From Candidatus Saccharimonadota bacterium (lineage in GTDB: Bacteria; Patescibacteriota; Saccharimonadia; Saccharimonadales; UBA4665): a stretch of 61,578 bases of DNA. A program made the position numbers and the translations under genes. The stretch lies in contig JARIHD010000094.1 in assembly GCA_029288425.1 (NCBI GenBank), positions 1 through 61,578 of the forward strand, written 5' to 3'. The notes under the pieces were generated by a model. It had not been told where the DNA came from. It saw nothing but the letters and a program-made list of their open reading frames with translations, and made no database searches. The stretch's first letter is position 1. Each line of letters starts with the position of its first letter. Of this stretch, positions 1-6,408 are shown piece by piece.

Positions 1-52
1 CATACGAGATGTAGCTCCGTCTCGTGGGCTCGGAGATGTGTATAAGAGACAG
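1..52 (+). other. Illumina Nextera (Tn5) P7/read-2 adapter left at contig end
   Basis: Bases 1-10 are the tail of the P7 primer, 11-18 an i7 index (GTAGCTCC; from memory this is the oligo form of N718), 19-33 the Nextera read-2 segment and 34-52 the 19-base Tn5 mosaic end AGATGTGTATAAGAGACAG. Genomic sequence begins at 53. Translated in one frame the adapter gives the peptide MGSEMCIRDR, a recognisable contaminant N-terminus. This is a library artefact. Confidence 0.98.
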
Positions 53-53
53 G

Positions 54-320
54 TTTTGGCCCGGTCTCGTCATAGGCCTGTGCATTACGATGCTTATTTT
101 TCATTCCATGATCAAAACTTCTAAACCGAAAACGACGGAGCGGTCTAACAGCGACTCGGGCAGCTGGGGAGGAGTCGGCGCGGGGCTGGGAGTAATCATC
201 CTGGCAGTATTCAGGGACAATGATGCGCTTATGGTCAATATCGCGGGGGCAGCAATTTCGATGCTTATGGGCATAGGATTGGTCTGCATTATTATGGCCC
301 TAGTAAAAATAAGGAAGTAG
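54..320 (+). CDS. Membrane protein fragment, 5' end missing
   Basis: About 88 C-terminal residues survive. The true start lies outside the contig, and an apparent start at 24 is adapter. Two hydrophobic segments are visible, one near the new N-terminus (LVIGLCITMLIFH) and one at the C-terminus (AGAAISMLMGIGLVCIIMAL), separated by a polar Ser/Gly-rich stretch and a shorter Gly-rich hydrophobic stretch (GVGAGLGVIILAVF). The protein ends in a positively charged KIRK tail. This suggests a small integral membrane protein. No family is recognised and no function can be given. Confidence 0.55.
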   Translation, partial: FWPGLVIGLCITMLIFHSMIKTSKPKTTERSNSDSGSWGGVGAGLGVIILAVFRDNDALMVNIAGAAISMLMGIGLVCIIMALVKIRK

Positions 321-334
321 CGTACAAAAGACGC

Positions 335-363
335 TTGCAATCCCCATTACGTTCAGATAAAAC
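335..363 (+). promoter_or_regulatory. Promoter of the methyltransferase-like gene, leaderless type
   Basis: TTGCAA (335-340), a 17-base spacer and TAAAAC (358-363) sit 6 bases ahead of the ATG at 370. There is no Shine-Dalgarno, so the predicted transcript starts at or next to the start codon. Confidence 0.5.
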
Positions 364-369
364 TATTTC

Positions 370-1329
370 ATGCCAAAAAACCAAAATATTAGCGGCTCTA
401 TTGCCGAAGCCGTCTTAAATACTTCGGATGACAAAGATGTGTATGGATCGCTCGCGGCCGCGTATCAGGCGCTCGCCGGCGAACGCATCGGTCCGCTCCG
501 ACTTAGGCTGCGGGCCGCTCAGATTTGGGCACGCGCCCAGATTGAATCGCACTTCGTCGATTATTCGAGCGACCATTCACTCTACCAGGGAGATGTGGAT
601 TTTACCGAAAGACGCATTACCTCCATGGCCCTGCGCAATATCTTTGTGAGGCGCAGGCAAGCGCCCAACACAATGCTGAACACTTGGCCCCTCTTTGATC
701 ATTTACAGCGCCGACACGGGCGGAGATCTGAAACGCCCGTCTCACGGGCATTACTTATAGGTTCCCTGACACCGATCACTTCTCGGACATTTAATGTCAT
801 GGCCGGTGATGTATTCGGCGCCAATCAGACCTTCGTCGCAGACATTCGCAGCGGCAAAGACAAAGCGCGTCGCGAAAATGGAACACTCATCTACGGCAAC
901 GGACTGCAGTTGCCCTTCCGCAATGAAAGTATGAACACTGTCTGCACCAATTACTTGCTGCATATGATAATCGACGCGAATCAGACCGTTACGAACGCAT
1001 CATCAGAGCAGGGGATTGCCAACGATTTATTGGGCGAAGCATACCGTGTGTTGGTACCCGGCGGCCAACTGTTTATGCGCGAAGTCGTGCCCCGGCTTAA
1101 CTTTGAAGACAAAGATTGCCGCACAAAATACAACCGGACGCGCGTACAGGAATTCACAGATGAAATGCGAACAGGCCTTGTAGGGGCCGGTTTCAGCGAC
1201 TTTGCGCTCGAAGCAAGCTGGGAAAAGGATGGCGTAGACTATCTGTTTGATCCAGAGCGGGCGTTCAATACATACGATACAGTAGCCACCCCCACAAGCA
1301 TCGGCATATATGCCTTTAAAGCAGCGTAA
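370..1329 (+). CDS. Class I SAM-dependent methyltransferase-like protein
   Basis: 319 residues, with no signal peptide or membrane segment. The core of a class I methyltransferase fold is visible in the middle. RALLIGSL stands where motif I would be but lacks a clear GxGxG. It is followed by NGLQLPFRNESMNTVCTNYLLHM-type residues, corresponding to the LPF-x-D/E-x-S-x-D-x-V motif, and then by EAYRVLVPGGQLFMREV, the usual LKPGG motif. The N-terminal third is Arg-rich and unlike known relatives. The substrate cannot be told. The degenerate SAM loop means the protein could be inactive or atypical. It is monocistronic, with its own promoter just upstream. Confidence 0.6.
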   Translation: MPKNQNISGSIAEAVLNTSDDKDVYGSLAAAYQALAGERIGPLRLRLRAAQIWARAQIESHFVDYSSDHSLYQGDVDFTERRITSMALRNIFVRRRQAPNTMLNTWPLFDHLQRRHGRRSETPVSRALLIGSLTPITSRTFNVMAGDVFGANQTFVADIRSGKDKARRENGTLIYGNGLQLPFRNESMNTVCTNYLLHMIIDANQTVTNASSEQGIANDLLGEAYRVLVPGGQLFMREVVPRLNFEDKDCRTKYNRTRVQEFTDEMRTGLVGAGFSDFALEASWEKDGVDYLFDPERAFNTYDTVATPTSIGIYAFKAA

Positions 1330-1340
1330 CCTGGCGACCA

Positions 1341-2003
1341 CTAGGTGAGTAACTCGGCGCGTTTACGTGCCAAGAGGCTTTGCAGGTGAGTTGCCAGAAT
1401 TTGCAGCTGTTTACCACTGCTATTCGTTGCGTCATACTCCTCGCCATCGAATGCGGGGATTCCAGTGTCGGGGCGCATGCATGGCTCTTCGCGTATGGAC
1501 CGGTCGCGCTCTTGTCGCCAATGTAATCCCCGGTTTTCAACATAACAAATACCGCGGGTCACGGTTGGCACAATTCCGCCGTCAGCATCGGCTAGCTTGA
1601 GTTTGGCGCCGCAGTCTATTTCACGGGCGCCGCAGAGCAATTGGCGTACCGCCAGATTACCCTGTTTATCTCTGTAACTATCAGGATATTTCTTTACCCA
1701 ATCCACTTCACAAGATCCCGAAACCGAACAACTAGGGGCGGCTACATTGCCGCTCTCAAATAAAATTGCCCTGCCTTTGCAAACACCGCAAAAAACCGAC
1801 TGTTCATCAAACTTTGGGGCCACTTCATCATCCAGGTACGCACTGCCTTCGTACAGGTCAGCGCCAAGCTCTTGCAGTTCATCCGTCGCGTCCGCCGCTT
1901 CACTTTTAGCGGCTGCATTCATTTCGCGGTCCACAAACCGAATCAACACAGACGCTGCACACATCATATCTGCATCGACTACTGTTTCCGGCAGTACTTC
2001 CAT
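1341..2003 (-). CDS. Hypothetical protein with Cys-rich (zinc-binding-like) centre
   Basis: 220 residues, soluble. The N-terminal part is acidic and helical. Around residues 70-100 there is a FCGVCKGR motif followed by a CSVSGSC motif, a CxxC...CxxxxC arrangement that could bind zinc or form disulfides. Further Cys residues follow (LLCGAREIDCGAK, GICYVE). No known family is recognised. The start at 2003 is supported by a TATTAT box 7 bases upstream. It converges on the methyltransferase-like gene, with 11 bases between the two stop codons. Confidence 0.6.
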   Translation of the reverse strand: MEVLPETVVDADMMCAASVLIRFVDREMNAAAKSEAADATDELQELGADLYEGSAYLDDEVAPKFDEQSVFCGVCKGRAILFESGNVAAPSCSVSGSCEVDWVKKYPDSYRDKQGNLAVRQLLCGAREIDCGAKLKLADADGGIVPTVTRGICYVENRGLHWRQERDRSIREEPCMRPDTGIPAFDGEEYDATNSSGKQLQILATHLQSLLARKRAELLT

Positions 2004-2010
2004 GTACCTT

Positions 2011-2016
2011 ATAATA
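2011..2016 (-). promoter_or_regulatory. -10 box, leaderless type
   Basis: TATTAT on the minus strand ends 7 bases before the ATG at 2003. No Shine-Dalgarno is present. Confidence 0.4.
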
Positions 2017-2085
2017 TAACATAATCATGTAATCAATTTTACGAGTATACTTGCATATAGATACATAATATGTTTATATATAGTG

Positions 2086-2418
2086 ATGAGCACGCCCGAG
2101 TCTGGCCCTACTGAATTAATCGTAACAGGCAGTGAAAATGTCTGGGACGTCAGACAATCTACTGCTACAGAAATTACCGACCCGTTTGTGCGTGTCTACA
2201 TCATGGACCTTCCGCACTCTGGGCCTTCATACACGCGCATCCGCACCACAGGCGTGGCAGAATACGATGATTATGAAAGGCTAGGCGAAGATTCTCAAAG
2301 TACTGTAGGCCGGTCGGCTAAGATAGAGATCGAATCACGACTGCTCACTTCCGAAGAGCGGCCGATCATTGCGCAGCATATTGCGGCCCTGGCCTTTATG
2401 CTTTCTGGATCCGACTAA
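2086..2418 (+). CDS. Small hypothetical protein
   Basis: 110 residues, soluble and acidic, with no signal peptide, membrane segment or recognised motif. The start could be GTG at 2083 or ATG at 2086. The ATG is preferred because a TATATA box (2075-2080) lies 5 bases upstream and no Shine-Dalgarno is visible. The gene is short and isolated between a divergent hypothetical and a decayed CYTH gene. Coding is supported mainly by an uninterrupted frame filling the gap and by ordinary codon use. Confidence 0.5.
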   Translation: MSTPESGPTELIVTGSENVWDVRQSTATEITDPFVRVYIMDLPHSGPSYTRIRTTGVAEYDDYERLGEDSQSTVGRSAKIEIESRLLTSEERPIIAQHIAALAFMLSGSD

Positions 2419-2476
2419 CCCGTCCATCTGTCTGAAACGCATCCGAACCGTCTCATTTCGCAGCCTTGATTGCTGC

Positions 2477-2482
2477 TATAAT
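2477..2482 (+). promoter_or_regulatory. -10 box of the decayed CYTH gene
   Basis: Consensus TATAAT, 6 bases before the ATG at 2489. It is the same leaderless layout as intact genes in the window, so promoter and start codon survive although the reading frame is broken. Confidence 0.5.
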
Positions 2483-2488
2483 CTGCTC

Positions 2489-2791
2489 ATGGCCCATAAA
2501 GAAACCGAGGCGAAGTTCCTAGAAATTGATTTTCCGTCTTGAGGAAAAAACTGGGCTCCGTCGGGCCAAAACAACTTATGCCGATGACGCCGCTCAGACG
2601 AGTCATCCTTGAGACACCCGAAATGCGCGCCAAAGGCGCTTTTGTACGTGTTCGTGAAGAAGGTGATGGCCACTACATTTACTTATAAACAGCACGCCAA
2701 GCTGGAACTGGGCGGAGCAATTGAAGCATCGGTAAATGTCGACGATTTTAATAGGGCGGTTGAACATTATGCAAAACGACTGATTTCATGA
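2489..2791 (+). pseudogene. CYTH-domain protein remnant, frameshifted and truncated
   Basis: Frame 1 gives MAHKETEAKFLEIDF and stops near 2540. That start matches the ExExK signature of CYTH (triphosphate tunnel) proteins. A frame change continues as VLRKKLGSVGPKQ, then MTPLRRVILETPEMR, then FVRVREEGDG. A second shift near 2655 returns to the first frame with TTFTYKQHAKLELGG and ASVNVDDFNRAVE. Together these follow the order of the N-terminal half of a CYTH domain. The C-terminal half is missing: a terminator follows the last stop directly. CYTH proteins are phosphohydrolases or adenylate cyclases acting on triphosphates. Two frame errors plus a deletion argue for real decay, but base-calling errors could explain the shifts alone. 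Confidence 0.7.
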
Positions 2792-2799
2792 CAGCCCAA

Positions 2800-2829
2800 A
2801 AAAGAGCGCCCGGGTAGAGGCGCCCTTTT
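2800..2829. terminator. Bidirectional intrinsic terminator
   Basis: An 11-bp stem (2800-2810 with 2819-2829, one A-C mismatch) has an 8-base loop. The A-rich left arm and T-rich right arm give a U-tract on either strand. It serves the CYTH remnant on plus and the VOC gene on minus. Confidence 0.7.
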
Positions 2830-2846
2830 ATTCTTTTGATTTTTGT

Positions 2847-3212
2847 TTAGTATTTTGGCAATTCTTGGACGGCCCAGGTGTTTCCATCCGGGTCAGAAAA
2901 GAACACGAAGATACCCCAAGGCATTTCCTGCACTTCGCTTACTTCGATGCCGCGCTTGGTGAGTTCTTCGTGAGCCTTCCGGGCATCTTTGACAACTACC
3001 TGCAGGCCTTGCTGCGAACCTGGCTTCATTTGGGTCACGCCTTCGCCCAGTGTGATTGAACAAGCCGAGCCGGGAGGGGTGAACTGCACAAAGCGGAGGC
3101 CCGGTTTGACCTTGTGGTCGTGGTCAAGGTTAAAGCCGACTTTTTTGTAGAATTCGATTGCGCGGTCTACGTCGGTTACTGGCACTGGTACTAATTCGAG
3201 TTTCATTTCCAT
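2847..3212 (-). CDS. VOC-family (glyoxalase/bleomycin-resistance-like) protein
   Basis: 121 residues, the normal length for a single-module pair of vicinal-oxygen-chelate beta-alpha-beta-beta-beta units. Typical landmarks are the start KLELVPVPVTDVDRAIEFYK, then RFVQFTPPGSACSITLG in the middle, and the C-terminal GIFVFFSDPDGNTWAVQE, the hallmark DPDGN-x-W/I-x-Q/E strand. Members are metal-dependent lyases, isomerases or dioxygenases, or drug-binding proteins. The substrate cannot be inferred. A clear Shine-Dalgarno (AAGGAG) precedes the ATG, unlike the many leaderless genes nearby. It is monocistronic and ends at the shared terminator at 2800-2829. Confidence 0.85.
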   Translation of the reverse strand: MEMKLELVPVPVTDVDRAIEFYKKVGFNLDHDHKVKPGLRFVQFTPPGSACSITLGEGVTQMKPGSQQGLQVVVKDARKAHEELTKRGIEVSEVQEMPWGIFVFFSDPDGNTWAVQELPKY

Positions 3213-3337
3213 AATGATTTCTCCTTTGTTTAATTGATCGTACCCTTATTAAACCACTTCGGAATGCTTGGGTTTTGTAAAAAAACGACATAATTTTAAG
3301 GCTACTTTCAGCTTATTCAGGCCGATTAAAATATAGA

Positions 3338-4399
3338 CTAGACGATTTTCAAGGGCAGGCCAAGGAAGTCGGCGTATGTCTTGGCAGCTATTTCCAGCCT
3401 ACTGGCGTCGACTGTATATTCGGGAAATACCGCAAAACCAACATCGACGCTCGTCTTTTTGACGGCACGCGCCCATGTGCCGACAATGCGGCCGTCGAGC
3501 ACAATCATTGGCCGGAACACACCATTATTGCCGGGTACAATGTAGCGCATATGTTCCGGTTCCAACACGGCCGTACGGTCTTTGTAGCCCAGAATAAACT
3601 CGTCAAAACCGGGCAGTAAGTGCAACCCTTTAGGCGGGTGCAAATGCGCAGCTACCTCTTTTGACAGCCAATAGTCTTTATCGTCATGCCGCTCCACAGA
3701 CAATGCATCTTTGACAGCCTCAAGACCTTTTTTTGCTTCGGTAATCCCAAGTCCGGTCCAATTGGCGAAATCCTGGATAGTCGCCGGGCCGTGGCTTGTA
3801 AAATAACGCCTGGTGAGTACGGCAATGGCCTCGTCACGCTCCAGCTTTACTGGTTCCGTCCATTCATCTAACAAAACAAAGGTCTGCTGTTTGCCGTCCA
3901 GGGGTCCCTGGCATATAACGCCGGTTTCAGCCAAATACGAAAGATACAAATAGCCGCGCTGCTGCCCGGTTGGTAGATCGTTGCTTTCGAATAACGCCAT
4001 TAACTCCGGCCGGGATCGGCGGTTACCACCCTTTAGCTCGGCCGTCACAACTTCTCGGACCTTTGCCAGCATTGCCTCGTCGATTTCCAGTAGTTTCTGG
4101 TGCCAGCTCAGCTTACTGGCTTTTTTGTACGATAATGTTTCGACCATCCACTTGGCGTCTTCGGCCGGCACAAAGTGAATCGTGCCGCGCATTGGCCAGG
4201 TGAGAACGATCTTGCGGTCGGCGATTGCTTTTTCCACGGCAGCCAAGTTGGGCCTTTTCATGCGGACAGCCACCGCCCATACAGCTTGACCGTAATCCTG
4301 GGCCTGCACGGCGCCCATCCAGCGCACCACTTCTTCTGGAGTGTTACATTTTGGGCCGTCTATGCGGAGGCTTTGTAATCTTTGGGCTGCAATATTCAT
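3338..4399 (-). CDS. Winged-helix DNA glycosylase-like protein (HTH_42; AlkZ/YcaQ family)
   Basis: 353 residues, a usual length for the HTH_42 (PF06224) family of tandem winged-helix proteins. This family includes the interstrand-crosslink glycosylases AlkZ of Streptomyces and YcaQ/AlkX of E. coli. Near the N-terminus, GAVQAQDYGQAVWAVAVR carries Q32-A-Q34, the QxQ catalytic motif of the AlkZ branch (the YcaQ branch has QxD). TWPMRGTIHFV and the C-terminal LPGFDEFILGYKDR are further family landmarks. The expected role is excision of alkylated or crosslinked bases, inferred from the motif. It is monocistronic. A TACATA box (4407-4412, minus) lies 7 bases from the ATG, with no Shine-Dalgarno. 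Confidence 0.8.
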   Translation of the reverse strand: MNIAAQRLQSLRIDGPKCNTPEEVVRWMGAVQAQDYGQAVWAVAVRMKRPNLAAVEKAIADRKIVLTWPMRGTIHFVPAEDAKWMVETLSYKKASKLSWHQKLLEIDEAMLAKVREVVTAELKGGNRRSRPELMALFESNDLPTGQQRGYLYLSYLAETGVICQGPLDGKQQTFVLLDEWTEPVKLERDEAIAVLTRRYFTSHGPATIQDFANWTGLGITEAKKGLEAVKDALSVERHDDKDYWLSKEVAAHLHPPKGLHLLPGFDEFILGYKDRTAVLEPEHMRYIVPGNNGVFRPMIVLDGRIVGTWARAVKKTSVDVGFAVFPEYTVDASRLEIAAKTYADFLGLPLKIV

Positions 4400-4440
4400 G
4401 ATCTGTTATGTAGCTTACCACAGCTGGCCTGCTACTTTGA

Positions 4441-4446
4441 TATACT
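4441..4446 (+). promoter_or_regulatory. -10 box, leaderless type
   Basis: TATACT ends 6 bases before the ATG at 4453. There is no Shine-Dalgarno and no good -35 match. Confidence 0.5.
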
Positions 4447-4452
4447 AGCCTC

Positions 4453-4992
4453 ATGAACACACTCTTGGTCATAATTACCGGTCATCCTGGGTCAGGAAAA
4501 TCGACCCTCGCCCGGCAGCTCTCTGAAAATTATCAGATACCGTTCTTATCAAAAGACGCCATCAAAGAACGGATTTTTGACGATTTAGGCAGCAAAGACA
4601 AGGCCTGGTCACTAAAGGTGAGCGGCGCCAGTCACCGCATCATCGACGACATCGTAGCGAACCATCTGCACATCGGTCAATCTATCATTGTCGAGAGCAA
4701 TTTCAAACGCGGCGTGGACAGCACCCGTTTCCGTGAACTAGCCGAAAAGCACCAGGCAATCTGTGTACAGATTTTATGCAAGGCCGATGGCAAAGTGTTA
4801 TTTGACCGATGGAACGAACGTCTCCAAAATGGGCGGCGCCATGAAGGCCATGTAGAAGCAATAAGTTTGGAGCAGATCAAACAAGACCTTGCAGTACCTT
4901 ACGACGCCCTCGATTTACCTGGTAAACTCATCGAGATCGATACGACTGATCCCATCGCAATCGAGCTGCCTGACTTATATCACCAGTCTTAA
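4453..4992 (+). CDS. P-loop kinase / AAA_33-type ATPase
   Basis: 179 residues. The Walker A loop GHPGSGKST is at residues 10-18, immediately after a hydrophobic strand. The rest follows small-molecule or nucleoside kinases of the AAA_33/zeta-toxin-like group: a SKDAIKERIFDDLG stretch after the P-loop for substrate binding, SIIVESNF as second core strand, and FDRWNERLQNGRRHEGH as the lid region with Arg residues. The phosphate acceptor is unknown. It does not sit beside an antitoxin-like gene, so there is no reason to call it a toxin. It is monocistronic and leaderless (TATACT 6 bases upstream). Confidence 0.75.
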   Translation: MNTLLVIITGHPGSGKSTLARQLSENYQIPFLSKDAIKERIFDDLGSKDKAWSLKVSGASHRIIDDIVANHLHIGQSIIVESNFKRGVDSTRFRELAEKHQAICVQILCKADGKVLFDRWNERLQNGRRHEGHVEAISLEQIKQDLAVPYDALDLPGKLIEIDTTDPIAIELPDLYHQS

Positions 4993-4997
4993 ATGGA

Positions 4998-5026
4998 TTG
5001 CATTATAATCATAATTATTATATGAT
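4998..5026 (+). promoter_or_regulatory. Promoter of the 5034 lipoprotein gene, leaderless type
   Basis: TTGCAT (4998-5003), a 17-base spacer, TATGAT (5021-5026), then 7 bases to the ATG at 5034. Confidence 0.55.
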
Positions 5027-5033
5027 GTTTTAA

Positions 5034-5666
5034 ATGAAAAGACTTTCGCGCGGTTTAGCCATAACCGCGGCTTTGGTTAGTGGCTGTTCCAGCATAGAAC
5101 AGGGCAGCGCCATCCGCGAATCTTCACCATATTCCGCTGCTATCTGTCCCGCTATTCCAGAGGCTTTGGCTAATGCCACCAAGGATGAACTCATGAATCG
5201 CCTGGGCAGCGCCATCCTGGCCTGCGCCAAAGACACTAAAGGCACCGTAGACAATGATCGTAGGCTCGCTACTGTCCGCCTGAATATCAACAAAAGCGAG
5301 GTGACCTTTTTTGTTAGATCGAGCGCAAGCCCAAGCAATGCAGACGATTTCGCGCGGGGCACCTATCAGGTTAGCCTCACGAGACAAACGGGCCAGGATA
5401 TGATTTCCAGCGCCGGTCTAAATAACAACCTATGGCAAATCAAAAACCAAGACCATGCATTATACAGCGACCAAGAGAAACGCGGGGCAGGCCTCATGGA
5501 AGGCTCACTATATAAAGAATACTCAACCGAGCAACAAGTCATAGATTGTACCGAACAAAAGATCGTGCAAGAAGCCGCCGTACTTGCGGCCGCAGGAGTT
5601 TATGGCGGCGGCAGGGCCCACGTCGGCATACCCGAAACATTACCTAAAAACTGCGACGCAGTGTAG
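5034..5666 (+). CDS. Putative lipoprotein of unknown function
   Basis: 210 residues. The N-terminus is a lipoprotein signal peptide: KRLSR, a short hydrophobic stretch, and the lipobox LVSGC with Cys18 as the predicted lipidated residue. The mature part has several Cys (AICPAIPEA, ILACAKD, DCTEQK, KNCDAV) that could form disulfides outside the membrane. It ends in an Ala/Gly-rich segment (EAAVLAAAGVYGGG). No family is recognised. It has its own leaderless promoter and is followed by a separate promoter for the SanA-like gene. Confidence 0.65.
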   Translation: MKRLSRGLAITAALVSGCSSIEQGSAIRESSPYSAAICPAIPEALANATKDELMNRLGSAILACAKDTKGTVDNDRRLATVRLNINKSEVTFFVRSSASPSNADDFARGTYQVSLTRQTGQDMISSAGLNNNLWQIKNQDHALYSDQEKRGAGLMEGSLYKEYSTEQQVIDCTEQKIVQEAAVLAAAGVYGGGRAHVGIPETLPKNCDAV

Positions 5667-5693
5667 TCGCAAGTAGATATCACATATTTTTGC

Positions 5694-5699
5694 TATCAT
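5694..5699 (+). promoter_or_regulatory. -10 box, leaderless type, deciding a GTG start
   Basis: TATCAT ends 6 bases before GTG at 5706. The spacing matches the other leaderless genes and favours GTG 5706 over ATG 5715 as the start. Confidence 0.5.
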
Positions 5700-5705
5700 A
5701 AGCAC

Positions 5706-6368
5706 GTGCAAACCATGCAGCTTCTGACCAAATACAAAAAGCAGCTTATCGCCGCAGCGCTCCTTCTAGCGGCCGTACCTATTTTTTTAGCGGCGGCCAG
5801 CTTTTTTATTATCACTCCGGATAAAAAATATGTCGTGTCAGAACAGAACGCCAAACACATGCACGCTGGTCTGGTATTAGGCGCGGGCATAACTAAAGAT
5901 GGCAAGCCCTACAAAGAACTTCAGGCCCGGCTCGACACCGCTGCCGATGCGCTGAATGCGGGCGTGGTACAAAAACTTATTCTTTCGGGCGACAACCGGT
6001 TCGCTTACTATGATGAACCGACGGCCATGAAACGATATCTGACCGAAGACCGCGGTATTCCTGCCGAAAAGCTGGTGCCCGACTACGCCGGCCGCAGCAC
6101 TTACGAATCCTGCGAGCGCGCCGCCAAGATATTTGAAGTCAAAGAGGTTACACTTTTTAGCGCCGGCTCGCATTTGCCGCGCGCTATTTATCTGTGTCGT
6201 CATTTTGGCATAGAAGCCCAGGGGATCGCCAGCAATCTGGAAGCAAACAACAGCACACGCCGCGAACTTTTGGCGAGGGTCAAAGCCGTCTATAACGCCC
6301 ATCTTATAGGCGAACACACGGTCTTGGGCGAACCCTTACCATTACGACAATCCGAAGTTCCGTACTGA
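5706..6368 (+). CDS. SanA/YdcF-like DUF218 membrane-anchored protein
   Basis: 220 residues from a GTG start. One N-terminal membrane anchor (about residues 13-36) is followed by a DUF218 domain. Landmarks are LVLGAGITKDGKPYKELQAR (the GAG/RL substrate loop), ALNAGVVQKLILSGDN, a DEPTAMKRYLTEDRGIPAEKLVPDYAGRSTYESC-type segment, and VTLFSAGSHLPRAIYLCRHFGI. This order matches SanA, the envelope-barrier protein linked to vancomycin sensitivity in enterobacteria. Family members act at the outer face of the membrane in envelope maintenance. The exact reaction is unknown. Confidence 0.82.
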   Translation: MQTMQLLTKYKKQLIAAALLLAAVPIFLAAASFFIITPDKKYVVSEQNAKHMHAGLVLGAGITKDGKPYKELQARLDTAADALNAGVVQKLILSGDNRFAYYDEPTAMKRYLTEDRGIPAEKLVPDYAGRSTYESCERAAKIFEVKEVTLFSAGSHLPRAIYLCRHFGIEAQGIASNLEANNSTRRELLARVKAVYNAHLIGEHTVLGEPLPLRQSEVPY

Positions 6369-6373
6369 TCTGC

Positions 6374-6402
6374 TTGTTATTTGCCCCCACTCTTGATAAA
6401 AA
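6374..6402 (+). promoter_or_regulatory. Promoter of the 568-residue hypothetical, leaderless type
   Basis: TTGTTA (6374-6379), a 17-base spacer, TAAAAA (6397-6402), then 6 bases to the ATG at 6409. Confidence 0.4.
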
Positions 6403-6408
6403 GAATGG

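Noticed and set aside
24-53. Start codon and ten residues (MGSEMCIRDR) for the first protein
   Set aside because: These codons are the Nextera adapter, not genome.
4453-4992. Zeta-type toxin of a toxin-antitoxin pair
   Set aside because: The P-loop kinase family fits, but there is no small antitoxin gene beside it and the gene has its own monocistronic promoter.
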